NCBI GenBank assembly: GCA_022823145.1
Contig: JAJDXS010000038.1
Span: forward strand, 1 to 64,000
Reading direction: 5' to 3'
Length of the DNA: 64,000 nt
DNA from: Gemmatimonadota bacterium
Lineage (GTDB): Bacteria; Gemmatimonadota; Gemmatimonadetes; Longimicrobiales; Gaopeijiaceae
Made by a program: the position numbers and the translations under genes. Below, one piece after another: positions 43,141-52,790 of the stretch (its first letter is position 1; the number at the start of each line of letters is the position of its first letter). Below the pieces are notes generated by a model. That model did no database searches. It worked only from the letters and a program-made list of their open reading frames with translations, and was not told the origin of the DNA.

Positions 43141-44323
43141 CGTCCACCTCCATCCCGCCCGCATGCGCGGCGATTCTCGTCGTCACTCCCCCGCCCATTC
43201 GCAGACCTGCGAAGGGCTCCTTCCCTATCACTGTCAGTGCATACCCGTCCAGTCCCACAATGTGCCACCGGCTGTTCGTAAGCAATCTGACCGAACTCAA
43301 CCCCAGGTCGAGCAGGATCTGGGCGCCGATCCCGTAGTCCCTCAGCACCTGGCCCTGTGCAGAGGAGTCCTTCCCGTGCCGAGGACGGTCGACAACGGAT
43401 CGGAGACGGTCGATCAGCCGCTCACCGGCCCGGTCCCGGTGGATGTAGACGACGACCCCCTGGCCCTCCTCGTCGATGCGACGCATCGCGCCGGCCAGCA
43501 GGTTGCCCTCGGCCTGGTCGAGCGACCCGAAAGTATCCGCCAGCGGGTTTTCCGCGTGCATCCGGACGAGAACGTCGTCTTCTCCTTCCACGTTCCCCTT
43601 GACCAGCGCGAGGTGGACCCGGTCGTCTATCTCCGTCCGGTAGCCGATGACCGTGAAGTCTCCCCAGCAGGTCCGCAGCGGGGCTTCAACAACCCTGGTC
43701 ACCAGCCGTTCCCGCGACAGGCGATGGGCGACCAGCTGCTCGACCGTGATGAACTTGAGGTTGTGCCTTTGGGCCATGACCTCGAGTTGGGTCCTCCGCG
43801 CCATCGTTCCGTCCTCGTTGAGGATTTCGCAGATGACACCGGCGGAGCCAAGACCGGCGAGCCGCGCCAGATCCACCGCAGCCTCCGTCTGCCCGACCCT
43901 CCGCAGGACCCCCCCCCGCCGCGCCCGGAGCGGAAAGATGTGGCCGGGCCTGCGCAGGTCTCCCGGAGTCGACGCAGGGTCTGCGAGCACCTGAACCGTC
44001 CTCGCCCGGTCGTGCGCCGAAATGCCGGTGGTCACGCCATACCGCCGGTGAGCGTCAACCGAAACGGTGAAAGCGGTACCCTCCGGATCGGTGTTGCGCT
44101 CGGTCATCAGGGGGAGTTCCAGGGCGTCGGCACGCTCCGGGGTCAGCGAGACGCAGATCAGGCCGCGCCCGAACTTGGTCATGAAGTTGATCAGTTCGGG
44201 AGTGATCCGGTCGGCTGCGCAGACCAGATCACCCTCGTTTTCACGGTCCTCGTCGTCCGCGACAATGACCAGCTTCCCCTCGGCGATGTCCCGGATGGCG
44301 CCGGGTACGGAATCAAAAGGCAT
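43133..44323 (-). CDS. ribBA: RibBA-like protein with degenerate active sites
   Basis: Layout is that of RibBA (396 residues): DHBP synthase first (VADDEDRENEGDLVCAADRI, GTAFTVSVDAHRRYGVTTGI), GTP cyclohydrolase II-like second. The metal-binding His of DHBP synthase, normally in a GHTEA motif, is Gln145 here (RVGQTEAAVD, codon CAG at 43891-43889). In the second domain the zinc pattern HSECLTGDxFGSLRCDCG is replaced by MHAENPLADTFGSLDQAEG (255-273), losing all three Cys, and the RQEGRGIG loop is replaced by HRDRAGERL. The RibA half should be inactive; loss in the RibB half is less certain. Degenerate RibA tails occur in some proteobacterial RibB proteins. It sits between ribE and ribH with overlaps on both sides. 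Confidence 0.88.
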   Translation of the reverse strand: MPFDSVPGAIRDIAEGKLVIVADDEDRENEGDLVCAADRITPELINFMTKFGRGLICVSLTPERADALELPLMTERNTDPEGTAFTVSVDAHRRYGVTTGISAHDRARTVQVLADPASTPGDLRRPGHIFPLRARRGGVLRRVGQTEAAVDLARLAGLGSAGVICEILNEDGTMARRTQLEVMAQRHNLKFITVEQLVAHRLSRERLVTRVVEAPLRTCWGDFTVIGYRTEIDDRVHLALVKGNVEGEDDVLVRMHAENPLADTFGSLDQAEGNLLAGAMRRIDEEGQGVVVYIHRDRAGERLIDRLRSVVDRPRHGKDSSAQGQVLRDYGIGAQILLDLGLSSVRLLTNSRWHIVGLDGYALTVIGKEPFAGLRMGGGVTTRIAAHAGGMEVDDD

Positions 44324-44909
44324 GGGTCTCGATCATCCGCCTCACGTACTTGCCGATCAGGTCGGCCTCCACGTTGACACGGTCTCCAGGTGCAAGCAGG
44401 CGAAGGTTGGTGTGTTCCCACGTATAGGGGATTATCGCTGCCTGGCAAACCACGGAATCCGTCAGCCGGTTGACCGTGAGGCTCACACCGTTCAGCGCGA
44501 CGGAGCCGTGCAATACGGTGGTGGAGAAGACGTCAGGCGGGAGTTCGAAGTCCAGAAACCGTGTGTTTCCCTCGGTTCGTCGACTCAGAAACGTCGCGAG
44601 CCCGTCCACATGTCCCTGCACCAGGTGTCCGTCAAGCCGGTCGCCGGCCTGGATCGCACGCTCCAGGTTGACCCGGGATCCGACCGCGTACCCACCGGCG
44701 ATGGTGCGCTCCAATGTGGACGCACCGAGTTCCACCGTAAACGTGGAGTCGTCCCTGTCGGTCGTGGTCAGACAGGCGCCGTCGACAGCCACGGACTGCC
44801 CCGCCGTCAGCTCACGCGCGAACGCGGTCGCTATGGCGATCGTGCGTCCCTGCGCCCCGCCCGTAACCGAGACAACCACGCCCGTCGTTTCGACGATTCC
44901 GGTAAACAC
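44313..44909 (-). CDS. ribE: Riboflavin synthase, alpha subunit
   Basis: The 198-residue protein has two lumazine-binding repeats: FTGIVETTGVVVSVTGGAQG, SVAVDGACLTTT in the first and HLVQGHVDGLATFLSRRTEG, VALNGVSLTVN in the second. It dismutates two lumazines to riboflavin. GTG at 44909 gives the conserved (M)FTGIVE start, 5 nt after the ribD stop. It overlaps the next gene by 11 nt. Confidence 0.96.
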   Translation of the reverse strand: MFTGIVETTGVVVSVTGGAQGRTIAIATAFARELTAGQSVAVDGACLTTTDRDDSTFTVELGASTLERTIAGGYAVGSRVNLERAIQAGDRLDGHLVQGHVDGLATFLSRRTEGNTRFLDFELPPDVFSTTVLHGSVALNGVSLTVNRLTDSVVCQAAIIPYTWEHTNLRLLAPGDRVNVEADLIGKYVRRMIETHAF

Positions 44910-44914
44910 GTTCT

Positions 44915-46075
44915 TCAGGCTCCTCGGTCGAGCACCACCAGGGTATCGTTTCCGAATCTCACCGGCTCGAGGCGGGACCGCCATTCCGGCATAGCGCGCC
45001 CTCCCGTCCCGTCCGCTGCACCCGCGCCGTTCGGGCGCACAGGGAAGGCCGGCACGCCGCCGGCTCCGATCAGGCATGGAGCCAGGAAGACATAGATCCG
45101 GTCGACAAGGCCTCCGTCGAGTAGTGCTGCGGCCAGAATGCCGCCGCCTTCGCACAGGATGGTATCGACACCACGGTCCGCGAGTGCTCCGAGAGCCTCC
45201 TCGAGGTCGAGGCCGCGCCTGTCCTGGCTGACCGGCACAACCTCGGCTTCTTCGCCGAGCGACCCTTGCAGCCGCATGGCCTGACCGGCAGCCGTCACCA
45301 CGATGGGGCGACGCGCTGCGCCCTCGCGCCGCAACGCGCGCAGATCCCTCGTCGCCTGCCCTTGCCTGTCCAGCAGCACCGGTACGGGAGGTACGCGCGG
45401 CACTGTTTCCCCCCGTGCGGTGAGCCGGGGGTCGTCGGCCCGCCAGGTACCGCTTCCGACCAGGACCGCGTCGAAGCCGGCTCGAATGCGGTGGACCTCG
45501 GCCCTCGCTTCCGGCCCGGTCAGCCAGACCCGGCGTCCGCCGCCCGGAGCAATGTACCCATCGAGGCTGACGGCAAGCTTCAGAGCCAGGTATGGTCTGT
45601 GCATATCCGGGTCCCGGAAGAAGAACGGGTTCTCGGCTGCCCAGTCGGTCCACTCGCCCACCGGGCCGTCAACCCGCAATCCGGCACGCCTGAGGTGTTC
45701 GGCGCCACCTCCGGCCGCCGAACCCGGTTCCGGCGCCCAATACACGACCCGCTTGATACCCGCCCCGCGGATGGCTTCGGTGCAGGGCGGCGTCTTGCCG
45801 ACGTGATTGCAGGGTTCCAGACTCGAGTACAGCGTGGCGCCGCGGGCGTTCTCCACGGCGGCCAGAGCCGTGGTCTCGGCGTGCGGTCCCCCGAAGAGTG
45901 CGTGATATCCCTCCGCCAGGACCTCTCGGCCGCGAGCGACCACGCACCCCACCATCGGATTGGGATGAACACGACCCCATCCCCTGCGTCCCAGCAGGAT
46001 CGAACGCCGAAGCAGACGGTAGTCGAGATCGCTCAGATGGGACGCGGCGGACGACGCCACCGGACCAACCCTCAA
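44915..46075 (-). CDS. ribD: Bifunctional riboflavin deaminase/reductase RibD
   Basis: The 386-residue RibD deaminates the pyrimidine (N-terminal: zinc motif GGPHAETTALAA with HAE, and LEPCNHVGKTPPC) and reduces the ribose side chain with NADPH (C-terminal: PYLALKLAVSLDGYIAPGGG, DAVLVGSGTWRADDPRLTAR, ILCEGGGILAAALL). Full length and intact. The start overlaps the upstream OMP-like gene (ATGA), and no FMN riboswitch precedes it. Confidence 0.96.
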   Translation of the reverse strand: MRVGPVASSAASHLSDLDYRLLRRSILLGRRGWGRVHPNPMVGCVVARGREVLAEGYHALFGGPHAETTALAAVENARGATLYSSLEPCNHVGKTPPCTEAIRGAGIKRVVYWAPEPGSAAGGGAEHLRRAGLRVDGPVGEWTDWAAENPFFFRDPDMHRPYLALKLAVSLDGYIAPGGGRRVWLTGPEARAEVHRIRAGFDAVLVGSGTWRADDPRLTARGETVPRVPPVPVLLDRQGQATRDLRALRREGAARRPIVVTAAGQAMRLQGSLGEEAEVVPVSQDRRGLDLEEALGALADRGVDTILCEGGGILAAALLDGGLVDRIYVFLAPCLIGAGGVPAFPVRPNGAGAADGTGGRAMPEWRSRLEPVRFGNDTLVVLDRGA

Positions 46076-47109
46076 AGCGTGATCCTGAAGGCAGCGGAGG
46101 CGAACCAGGTAGCCCCGGCCGGATCGTAGCCCGCGCTCCGGCCGACGAAGGGGTCCCCCACCCCCTCGGCCACACCCACCTCTACAGAAAGTCGGGTCAG
46201 CAGAAAGTTGAACCAGCCGCTTACGAAGTAGAGCACGCGCTCGGAAGCGACATCGCCGTTGATCGAGCCCGGATCACCCGCTCCACGCGGTACCGACAGT
46301 TGAACGTCACCTTCATAGCGATCCCATCCGACGCCACCCATGATGCCGATCACGAACCAGTTCTTGCCGGCGGTCGCCCGCAGCGACGACACGGTGAGCC
46401 CGGTGGTCGCCTCGCCCGGATTCCCGGCGGACGTGCTTCCTGCCCTGATGTCCGAATGCCAGCTGCGCGATGCCGCAACCGAGATTCCGGGGAGGGTGAA
46501 GGATTCGCGAAGCACCCCCACTCGCGCACCTGCCCCAAACCCGGATCCGGTACCGTTCAGCCCCGCTTTACCGGGAAGGCTCACTACGGAGTAGGAACCG
46601 ATCAGGTCCACAGAGAGGATTCCACCGACCGTCGGTGCCAGCTGGAAACCGTCCATGACCCCAGCGACCGCGGTTCCCTTGAGCCCCAACAGCGCAGCCG
46701 TCTGCCCCTCTGCCAACTCGGCAGGGGTGGAACCCGAGACGTTGGGAAGGGTCGCCCGCAGGGCCAACGCAGACACCGTAAGCCCGATGCGTGGCATGAG
46801 GCCGAGCCGCCGCCCGTGCGTACTGGGTGTCCCGGGAATGTCACTCCCCAGCGCTGACGCCAAACCGACCCCCTGCTGGACCGCCATCGCCGCCAGAGCC
46901 ATCTCGCGGCAAGTCGACAGGAACTGTGTCCTGCCCCCGGTGCAACGTTCGGCCAGGTCTGCGACACCCTCGACTCTCGCGTAGTCGGCACCCAGGTCCT
47001 GAGCCGCGGCCGCAACGGGCGCACCCGCCCACAGGACCGTCGCGGGCACCAACAGCAATGAAGTCCATGCGGCGCGTGGCCGCCGTGCCGGAGCCGTCCG
47101 GCTATCCAC
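46072..47109 (-). CDS. Putative outer-membrane beta-barrel protein
   Basis: A 345-residue exported protein: signal WTSLLLVPATVLWAGAPVAA then AAQ, a small disulfide-like segment (ERCTGGRTQFLSTC) and a repeated beta pattern (ILSVDLIGSYSVVSLPGKAG, FVIGIMGGVGWDRYEGDVQL, ending TWFASAAFRITL with a terminal hydrophobic residue typical of OMPs). No named family. The GTG at 47109 overlaps purM by 8 nt, and the stop overlaps ribD; it is thus locked into the purM-rib transcript, an odd place for an OMP. An earlier in-frame ATG at 47205 would extend into purM without a signal. Confidence 0.7.
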   Translation of the reverse strand: MDSRTAPARRPRAAWTSLLLVPATVLWAGAPVAAAAQDLGADYARVEGVADLAERCTGGRTQFLSTCREMALAAMAVQQGVGLASALGSDIPGTPSTHGRRLGLMPRIGLTVSALALRATLPNVSGSTPAELAEGQTAALLGLKGTAVAGVMDGFQLAPTVGGILSVDLIGSYSVVSLPGKAGLNGTGSGFGAGARVGVLRESFTLPGISVAASRSWHSDIRAGSTSAGNPGEATTGLTVSSLRATAGKNWFVIGIMGGVGWDRYEGDVQLSVPRGAGDPGSINGDVASERVLYFVSGWFNFLLTRLSVEVGVAEGVGDPFVGRSAGYDPAGATWFASAAFRITL

Positions 47110-48139
47110 TCCAGCACACTCCGTGAAGCTCGACACCTGTCCCCACCACCACCTCTCCGATCGACCAGGCATCGTCGCCGAGGTCTGCGAGTACGGTCTC
47201 CTCATGGTCCGGCGCCACCACCAGGATCATCCCGACGCCCATGTTGAAGACGCGGTACATCTCGTCCGGCGCCACTCCTCCGGCATCGCTCAATCGCCGG
47301 AAGACATTCGGCACCGACCACGACCCGCAGTCTATTCCGGCCCCCAGCCCGGACGGGAGCACACGGGGAAGGTTGCCCTCAATGCCCCCTCCCGTAACGT
47401 GAGCCATCGCGCGCACCAGCCTCCGTTCCAGCAGTGGCCACACCTCGTTGAGATAGGATCGATGAACCCGCAGCAACACCTCGCCCGCGGAAGCGGATTC
47501 GCCGGGGAAAGGGTCGCCGACACCGAGTCCCATGCGCTCGAAGACGATGGTTCTGGCCAGCGTGAAGCCGTTGGTGTGCAGTCCCGACGAGCGGATGGCG
47601 ACCAGGCGGTCGCCGGGACGCACACCCGAACCGTCGAGTATCCGGCCCCGTTCGACGATCCCCACGACGAAGCCCGCGAGGTCGTACTCGCCGCTGCCGT
47701 AGAAGTCCGGCATCTCGGCCGTCTCCCCTCCGAGCAGGGAGCATCCGTTCTCGCGGCAGGCACCGGACACGCCGGACACCACCTCCTGCGCCACCCCTTC
47801 GTCCAGCCGGCCCGTCGCGAGATAGTCGAGGAAGAAGAGGGGCCGGGCTCCCTGCACCAGGATGTCGTTGACGCAGTGGTTGACGAGGTCGCGACCGACG
47901 GTGTCATGGCGCCCGGAGAGGAATGCCACCTTCAGCTTGGTCCCGACGCCGTCCGCGCTGGCAACGAGGACCGGGCGCGACAATCCCTCGGGCACCGCAT
48001 ACAGTCCCCCGAACGCACCCAGGCCCGAGAGGGTGTTGTCGTCTCCGGCCGCCTCCAGCAGCGGTGCGAAGGCGCGCTTGGCCCGCTCGGCGGCATCCAG
48101 GTCGACACCGGCGTCCTTGTAGGTGAGTGGATCGTTCAT
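47102..48139 (-). CDS. purM: Phosphoribosylformylglycinamidine cyclo-ligase
   Basis: PurM (345 residues) closes the imidazole ring to AIR with ATP. Sequence: LTYKDAGVDLDAAERAKRAF, VLVASADGVGTKLKVAFLSG, LLGGETAEMPDFYGSGEYDL, SSGLHTNGFTLAR, GGGIEGNLPRVLPSGLGAGI. ATG at 48139 overlaps the pfkB-family stop (ATGA). No other pur gene is nearby. Confidence 0.97.
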   Translation of the reverse strand: MNDPLTYKDAGVDLDAAERAKRAFAPLLEAAGDDNTLSGLGAFGGLYAVPEGLSRPVLVASADGVGTKLKVAFLSGRHDTVGRDLVNHCVNDILVQGARPLFFLDYLATGRLDEGVAQEVVSGVSGACRENGCSLLGGETAEMPDFYGSGEYDLAGFVVGIVERGRILDGSGVRPGDRLVAIRSSGLHTNGFTLARTIVFERMGLGVGDPFPGESASAGEVLLRVHRSYLNEVWPLLERRLVRAMAHVTGGGIEGNLPRVLPSGLGAGIDCGSWSVPNVFRRLSDAGGVAPDEMYRVFNMGVGMILVVAPDHEETVLADLGDDAWSIGEVVVGTGVELHGVCWSG

Positions 48140-49026
48140 ACGTGCTCCAGCGAGCTGTTCAGCGCCTCTGCCCTTGCCTTCACCGCGTCTTGATCGAGTT
48201 GCCTGAAGCGATCGACAGAGAACGCCTCTACGGCGTACGAGCCCGTCGCGGAGGCGTGGACGAGCGCCCGCCGCAGGTCCGTCCCCCGGCCATCGAGGTA
48301 TCCCAGGAATCCCCCCGCGAAGGCATCTCCCGCACCCGTCGGGTCGACAACGACGGGAACGGAATAGGCCGGGCACGAGAAAGTCCACTCATCGGCAAAC
48401 AGTGTCGCACCCTGATCGCCCTGCTTCACGACCACAATGCCGGGCCCCCGCTTCCGAATCCACGCGGCGGCCTTCACGACATCCCCTACCCCGGCCAACG
48501 CCACTGCTTCCTCGTCGTTCACGAACAGCATATCGATCCGCGCGAGCAACTCGATCAGCGCCTCGCGGGCGCCGTCGATCCAGAAGTTCATCGTGTCGGC
48601 CGCGACCAGACGGGGCGACCGCACCTGATCCAGTACGCCCAGTTGCAGGACCGGATCGATGTTGCCGAGGAACACCACTCCCGAGTCGCGGAAGCCGGGA
48701 GGCACCACCGGGTCGAACGTGGCGAAGACCCCCAGACGCGTCGCGAGCGTCGTGCGCTTCCGGAAGCCCGCGTGGTAGCGACCCGCCCAGAAGAAGCTCT
48801 CGCCGGGAACCCGTGCGAGGCCTGTCAGATCGACTTGCCTTTCCTGAAGAAAGCGAAGCCTGTCCAGTGGGAAGTCGTCACCCACGACCCCGACGACTCG
48901 CACGCCGGTGAACAGAGACGCAGCGGCGGAGAAGAAGGTCGCCGATCCGCCCACGACCCGGTCGACACCCCCGGTCGGGGTCTCCACCGAGTCCAGCGCC
49001 ACGCTCCCGACGACGAGGACAGCCAT
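48136..49026 (-). CDS. PfkB-family sugar/nucleoside kinase
   Basis: The 296-residue ribokinase-type protein has SVALDSVETPTGGVDRVVGG, SATFFSAAASLFTGVRVVGV, and the catalytic DPTGAGDAFAGGFLGYLDGR. An FVNDEEAVALAG segment is the usual NxxE site. It lies between argS and purM with 1- and 4-nt overlaps, so a nucleoside such as adenosine or inosine is a reasonable substrate, but I cannot assign it from sequence. Starting at ATG 49026 gives the normal family N-terminus. Confidence 0.9.
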   Translation of the reverse strand: MAVLVVGSVALDSVETPTGGVDRVVGGSATFFSAAASLFTGVRVVGVVGDDFPLDRLRFLQERQVDLTGLARVPGESFFWAGRYHAGFRKRTTLATRLGVFATFDPVVPPGFRDSGVVFLGNIDPVLQLGVLDQVRSPRLVAADTMNFWIDGAREALIELLARIDMLFVNDEEAVALAGVGDVVKAAAWIRKRGPGIVVVKQGDQGATLFADEWTFSCPAYSVPVVVDPTGAGDAFAGGFLGYLDGRGTDLRRALVHASATGSYAVEAFSVDRFRQLDQDAVKARAEALNSSLEHV

Positions 49027-50708
49027 CAGGCACCGCGCTCCATGCGCTCCGGCGCCGTGATTCCGAGCACGGCCAGCCCGTTGCCCAGAACGATCCGGGC
49101 CGCCCCGGCCAGCGCCAGCCGCGCCGCGCGAAGCTCGCCATCGTTCACCAGCGTCCTGCGCGCAGGATCCCGGGTCGGGTGTCCCGACTGGTACCAGGAA
49201 TTGACCAGACCCGCGGTTTTCTCCAGGTAGTCGCATACCAGGTGGGGGGCGCGGGCCCGCGCGGCGCGGCGCAGGAAGTCCGGAAACTCGGCCAGCTGGT
49301 TGATGACGTCCCGTTCGATGGGCGCGTCCAGCAGAGAGGTATCGGCCGCCTCCGCGACATCGGGCCCGTCCCCGTACTGATCCCCGGCGAGCTCGAAGAG
49401 GCGGCAGAGCCGCGCATGGGCGTACTGCACCTTATAGACCGGGTTGCGATCGGACTGGTCGAGCGCCAGGTCAAGATCGAAGGTGAGGTGCGCCTCCGGC
49501 CGGCGCATCAGGAAGAAATAGCGCGCCACATCGGCACCGACCTCGGCCACCAGCTCCGCCAACGTGGTGTATGAGCCGGCCCTCTTGGAAAAGCGCACCT
49601 CCACTCCACCCCGTTCCACGGTCACCATCTGGTGCAGTACGTACTCGGGATAACCGGGGCGTCGGCCCAGCGCCTGCAGCCCGGCGCGCACCCGGTCGAC
49701 TGTGCTGTGATGGTCCGCTCCCTGCACGTTCACGACCTCGTGGAAGCCCCGCTCCCACTTGCTCATGTGGTAGGCGACGTCCGGCAGGAAGTAGGTCGGC
49801 GACCCGTCGCTCTTGACCATCACCCTGTCCTTCTGGTCGCCGAAGCTGGAGGTCCGGAGCCAGGCGGCGCCATCGCTGCGGTAGGTGAGGCCGGTTTCGT
49901 CGAGCGCCCGGATGGTAGCGGCGACACGTCCGTCGTCGTACAGCCGCGTCTCGGGGTAGTACTCGTCGAAGTGCACCCGAAAAGCGGCCAGGTCCTTCTT
50001 CTGCTCGTCCCGAAGTTCCGCTACCGCGAAGTCCCGCATGGACCGCAGGGCCGCGTCGCCCTGGTCGCCCTCGTATCTCCTTCCCACCTTCTGCCGCAGC
50101 AAATCGGCGATCTCGGCGACATAGTCTCCCTGGTATCCGTTCTCGGGCACCGGGATGTCATGGCCCAGCGATTGCTGGTAGCGAGCGCGAACGCTCTCTG
50201 CGAGGCGCATGATCTGTGCACCCGCGTCGTTGAAGTAGAACTCGCGGTGAACCTGCCACCCGGACCACTCCAGGAGCGACGCGATCGTGTCTCCGAGCGC
50301 GGCCTGCCTCCCGTGTCCCAGGTGCAGTGGGCCGGTCGGGTTGGCGGAGACGAATTCGACCATGATCCGCCTTCCGGACCCGTCGTCGTTTCGACCGTAG
50401 GCACCTGCGGCCGCCAGGATCCGGTGCAGCGATCCGCCCACCGTCGCCGCTTCCAGGAAGAAATTGAGGAATCCGGGACCGGCGATGTCGATGCGGTCGA
50501 TGCCTTCCAGCCCGTCGAGCCTCTCCTTCAGGTCCTGCGCGATATCCCGGGGCGCACGGCGCAGGCGCGAGGCCAGCACCAGTGCGATGTTCGAAGCGAG
50601 GTCGCCATGGCTGGTGTCCTTCGGGCGCTCCAGACGGAAGCCCGCACCGGTTGCACCCAGTTCGGCGGCGGCCTTGCGAAGGGCGTCCGAGATTCGCTCG
50701 ACAAACAT
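49026..50708 (-). CDS. argS: Arginyl-tRNA synthetase
   Basis: Class I ArgRS, 560 residues. N-terminal Add-1 domain with RPKDTSHGDLASNIALVLAS; the HIGH-like motif in SANPTGPLHLGHGRQAALGD; substrate region REFYFNDAGAQIMRLAESVR; KMSK-like segment VEVRFSKRAGSYTTLAEL; C-terminal anticodon-binding helices (DALERD-like LPEFPDFLRRA). It lies 5 nt after the FmdB-like gene and shares one base with the pfkB gene. Confidence 0.97.
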   Translation of the reverse strand: MFVERISDALRKAAAELGATGAGFRLERPKDTSHGDLASNIALVLASRLRRAPRDIAQDLKERLDGLEGIDRIDIAGPGFLNFFLEAATVGGSLHRILAAAGAYGRNDDGSGRRIMVEFVSANPTGPLHLGHGRQAALGDTIASLLEWSGWQVHREFYFNDAGAQIMRLAESVRARYQQSLGHDIPVPENGYQGDYVAEIADLLRQKVGRRYEGDQGDAALRSMRDFAVAELRDEQKKDLAAFRVHFDEYYPETRLYDDGRVAATIRALDETGLTYRSDGAAWLRTSSFGDQKDRVMVKSDGSPTYFLPDVAYHMSKWERGFHEVVNVQGADHHSTVDRVRAGLQALGRRPGYPEYVLHQMVTVERGGVEVRFSKRAGSYTTLAELVAEVGADVARYFFLMRRPEAHLTFDLDLALDQSDRNPVYKVQYAHARLCRLFELAGDQYGDGPDVAEAADTSLLDAPIERDVINQLAEFPDFLRRAARARAPHLVCDYLEKTAGLVNSWYQSGHPTRDPARRTLVNDGELRAARLALAGAARIVLGNGLAVLGITAPERMERGA

Positions 50709-50713
50709 GCGGT

Positions 50714-51133
50714 TCAGCCGCCCTGCGCCGCCGTTCCTCCGTCCGACGACCTGGTGCCCGAAGCAGTCTTGCCGGCAACCTTCCCGTCGGCGCTGCCCCC
50801 ATCCGCCTCCGGCTTTCCGGTTTCCCGCGAAGACGATGAAGACGGCGCGGCATCGGCGGAGGAATCCGATCCGGCGTTCCCGCCACCCTCGCCACGGGGA
50901 GATTCCCCTGCTCCAACCCCGGCTTCCTCACGCGCCCGCTTCCGATAGTCTTCCGAACGGTAGTCCGTGATGTAGAACCCATCGCCCTTGAAGAGCAGCC
51001 CGGCGCCACCGGAGATCAGCCTTTCCGCCCCGTTGCCGCAATCGGGACACGGTGCGCCCGGCTCGTCGCTCATTCTCTGGAAGACTTCGAAATCGCGACC
51101 GCAGTCGCGGCATCGGTATTCGTAGGTTGGCAT
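50714..51133 (-). CDS. FmdB-family zinc-ribbon regulatory protein
   Basis: The protein starts [20 protein letters not shown], the FmdB zinc ribbon, with the second Cys pair in [21 protein letters not shown] long low-complexity Ser/Gly/Glu tail follows ([20 protein letters not shown]), giving 139 residues. Function of this family is poorly known (put as regulator of formamidase genes in Methylophilus). It heads the argS-purM-rib run. A GTG/ATG upstream at 51166 is in frame but lacks the conserved start. Confidence 0.85.
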   Translation of the reverse strand: MPTYEYRCRDCGRDFEVFQRMSDEPGAPCPDCGNGAERLISGGAGLLFKGDGFYITDYRSEDYRKRAREEAGVGAGESPRGEGGGNAGSDSSADAAPSSSSSRETGKPEADGGSADGKVAGKTASGTRSSDGGTAAQGG

Positions 51134-51242
51134 CGGCAGATTCGAACGAAAGACCGGGGAAATCACGAACGCGCGGACGGACAGGTGGACCCGAACCGCA
51201 GGCGCTTCAATGATAACATGACGGCCGCACGATCATCCGCAG

Positions 51243-52790
51243 TCAACGGGGATTCTCGTACGTCCCCCACAGCCCGCGCAGAACCTCGCTGATCTCGCCG
51301 AGAGTAGCGCCGCCCTTCACCGCATCGATCATCACCGGAAGCAGGTTCTCGTCGCTGGCGGCGGCATCCCGGACCCGCCGCAACAGATCCCGCACCGCAT
51401 CGCCGTCACGCCTGGCCCTGAACGCCGCGACCCCCTCGGTCTGCCGCGCCTCCAGCGCGCGGAAGTCGGGCCCGCGTTGCGGCTCGTGCACGTCTTTCGT
51501 CTGGTAGCGGTTCACCCCCACGACCACCCGCTCGCCGGCTTCGATCTCCAGCTGATGACTGTACGCTGCGCGGTGAATCGCCTCCTGCATGAAGGGGATC
51601 GCACCAGCGGACCCTCCCAGCTCCTCGATCCGGTCCATCAGCGCCAGCGCCTCCGACTCCACCCGATCCGTCAGATGCTCGACAAGAAAACTGCCGCCGA
51701 GCGGATCGACCCACTCCGCGACCCCCGATTCCTCCGCGAGAATCTGCTGGGTGCGCAGCGCGAGCGCCGCCGCTTCCGCGCTGGGCAGCGACAGAGCCTC
51801 GTCGTAGCCGTTCGTGTGCAGCGACTGTGTGCCCCCGAGCACGCCCGCCAGGGCCTGTATGGCGACCCGCACCACGTTGTTGAGGTGTTGCTGGGCGGTC
51901 AGCGTCGAACCGCCGGTCTGTGTGTGGAACCGCAGGCGGCACGACCGGTCCGAGGCACCGAAGCGTTCCCTCATCAGCCGCGCCCAGATCCGCCGGGCGG
52001 CGCGGAACTTCGCGACCTCCTCGAACAGGTCGTTGTGGGCGGCGAAGAAGAACGAAATGCGCGGCGCGAACCCCTCCAGCTCGATTCCGCCGGCGAGCGC
52101 CCGGCGCACGTATTCCACCCCGTTCGCGAGTGTGAATGCGACTTCCTGGGCCGCTGTGGAGCCCGCTTCGCGAATGTGGTAGCCCGAAACCGAGATGGCG
52201 TTCCACCTGGGCAGTTCGGCCGCACAGAACGCCATCAGGTCGCTCACCAGCCGCAGCGACGGCCCCACGGGATAGATGTACGTCCCGCGCGCGAGGTACT
52301 CCTTCAGGATGTCGTTCTGAACCGTTCCCCTCAGTTCGCCGCGTCCCACACCGGTCTCGTCCGCAACGGCGGTGTACAGAGCCAGCAGTACCGGGGCGGT
52401 GGCGTTGATGGTCATCGAGCAGGAGATGCGGCCGAGATCGATGCCATGGAGGAGGGTGTGCATGTCCTCGAGGGAGTCGATGGCCACACCGACCCGCCCC
52501 ACTTCTCCGGCGGCCAGGGGAGAATCGGAATCCAGGCCCATCTGGGTGGGCAGGTCGAACGCAACGGACAGGCCCGTCGTGCCCTGGTTCAGCAGGAAGT
52601 GATAGCGGCTGTTGGTCTCCTCGGCGGTGCCGAAACCGGCGTACTGGCGCATCGTCCAGCGCCGCCCCCGGTACATGGTGGGGTAGATGCCACGGGTGAA
52701 GGGAAAGCGCCCCGGCTCTCCCAGATCCGCCTCGGGCCGGAACCCCTCCGGCAGCCCGTCGAGGGCCGCCCCGCCGTCTTCCGGTTTCAC
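51243..52790 (-). CDS. Methylmalonyl-CoA mutase large subunit (no B12 domain)
   Basis: The 515-residue catalytic TIM barrel has [80 protein letters not shown] (His205) and [20 protein letters not shown]. Tyr50 (RQY) and Arg180 (PSLR) correspond by eye to Tyr89 and Arg207, the residues for methylmalonyl-CoA over isobutyryl-CoA. The C-terminal cobalamin-binding domain (DxHxxG) is absent, so a separate small subunit is needed. GTG at 52790 overlaps the biotin carrier gene (GTGA). With PccB, BC and BCCP nearby it completes propionyl-CoA to succinyl-CoA except for the epimerase. Confidence 0.93.
   Translation of the reverse strand: MKPEDGGAALDGLPEGFRPEADLGEPGRFPFTRGIYPTMYRGRRWTMRQYAGFGTAEETNSRYHFLLNQGTTGLSVAFDLPTQMGLDSDSPLAAGEVGRVGVAIDSLEDMHTLLHGIDLGRISCSMTINATAPVLLALYTAVADETGVGRGELRGTVQNDILKEYLARGTYIYPVGPSLRLVSDLMAFCAAELPRWNAISVSGYHIREAGSTAAQEVAFTLANGVEYVRRALAGGIELEGFAPRISFFFAAHNDLFEEVAKFRAARRIWARLMRERFGASDRSCRLRFHTQTGGSTLTAQQHLNNVVRVAIQALAGVLGGTQSLHTNGYDEALSLPSAEAAALALRTQQILAEESGVAEWVDPLGGSFLVEHLTDRVESEALALMDRIEELGGSAGAIPFMQEAIHRAAYSHQLEIEAGERVVVGVNRYQTKDVHEPQRGPDFRALEARQTEGVAAFRARRDGDAVRDLLRRVRDAAASDENLLPVMIDAVKGGATLGEISEVLRGLWGTYENPR

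Noticed and set aside
44910-45653. Upstream extension of riboflavin synthase
   Set aside because: It runs antisense-free but out of frame through ribD and is Arg/Gly-rich; the conserved FTGIVE start lies at 44909.
46060-47120. Possible FMN riboswitch ahead of ribD
   Set aside because: ribD is internal in an operon and overlaps the preceding coding sequence, leaving no leader.
51136-51160. tRNA-like GTTCGAATC T-loop sequence on the minus strand
   Set aside because: No flanking T-stem, acceptor or anticodon arm can be folded; it is leader sequence before the FmdB-like gene.
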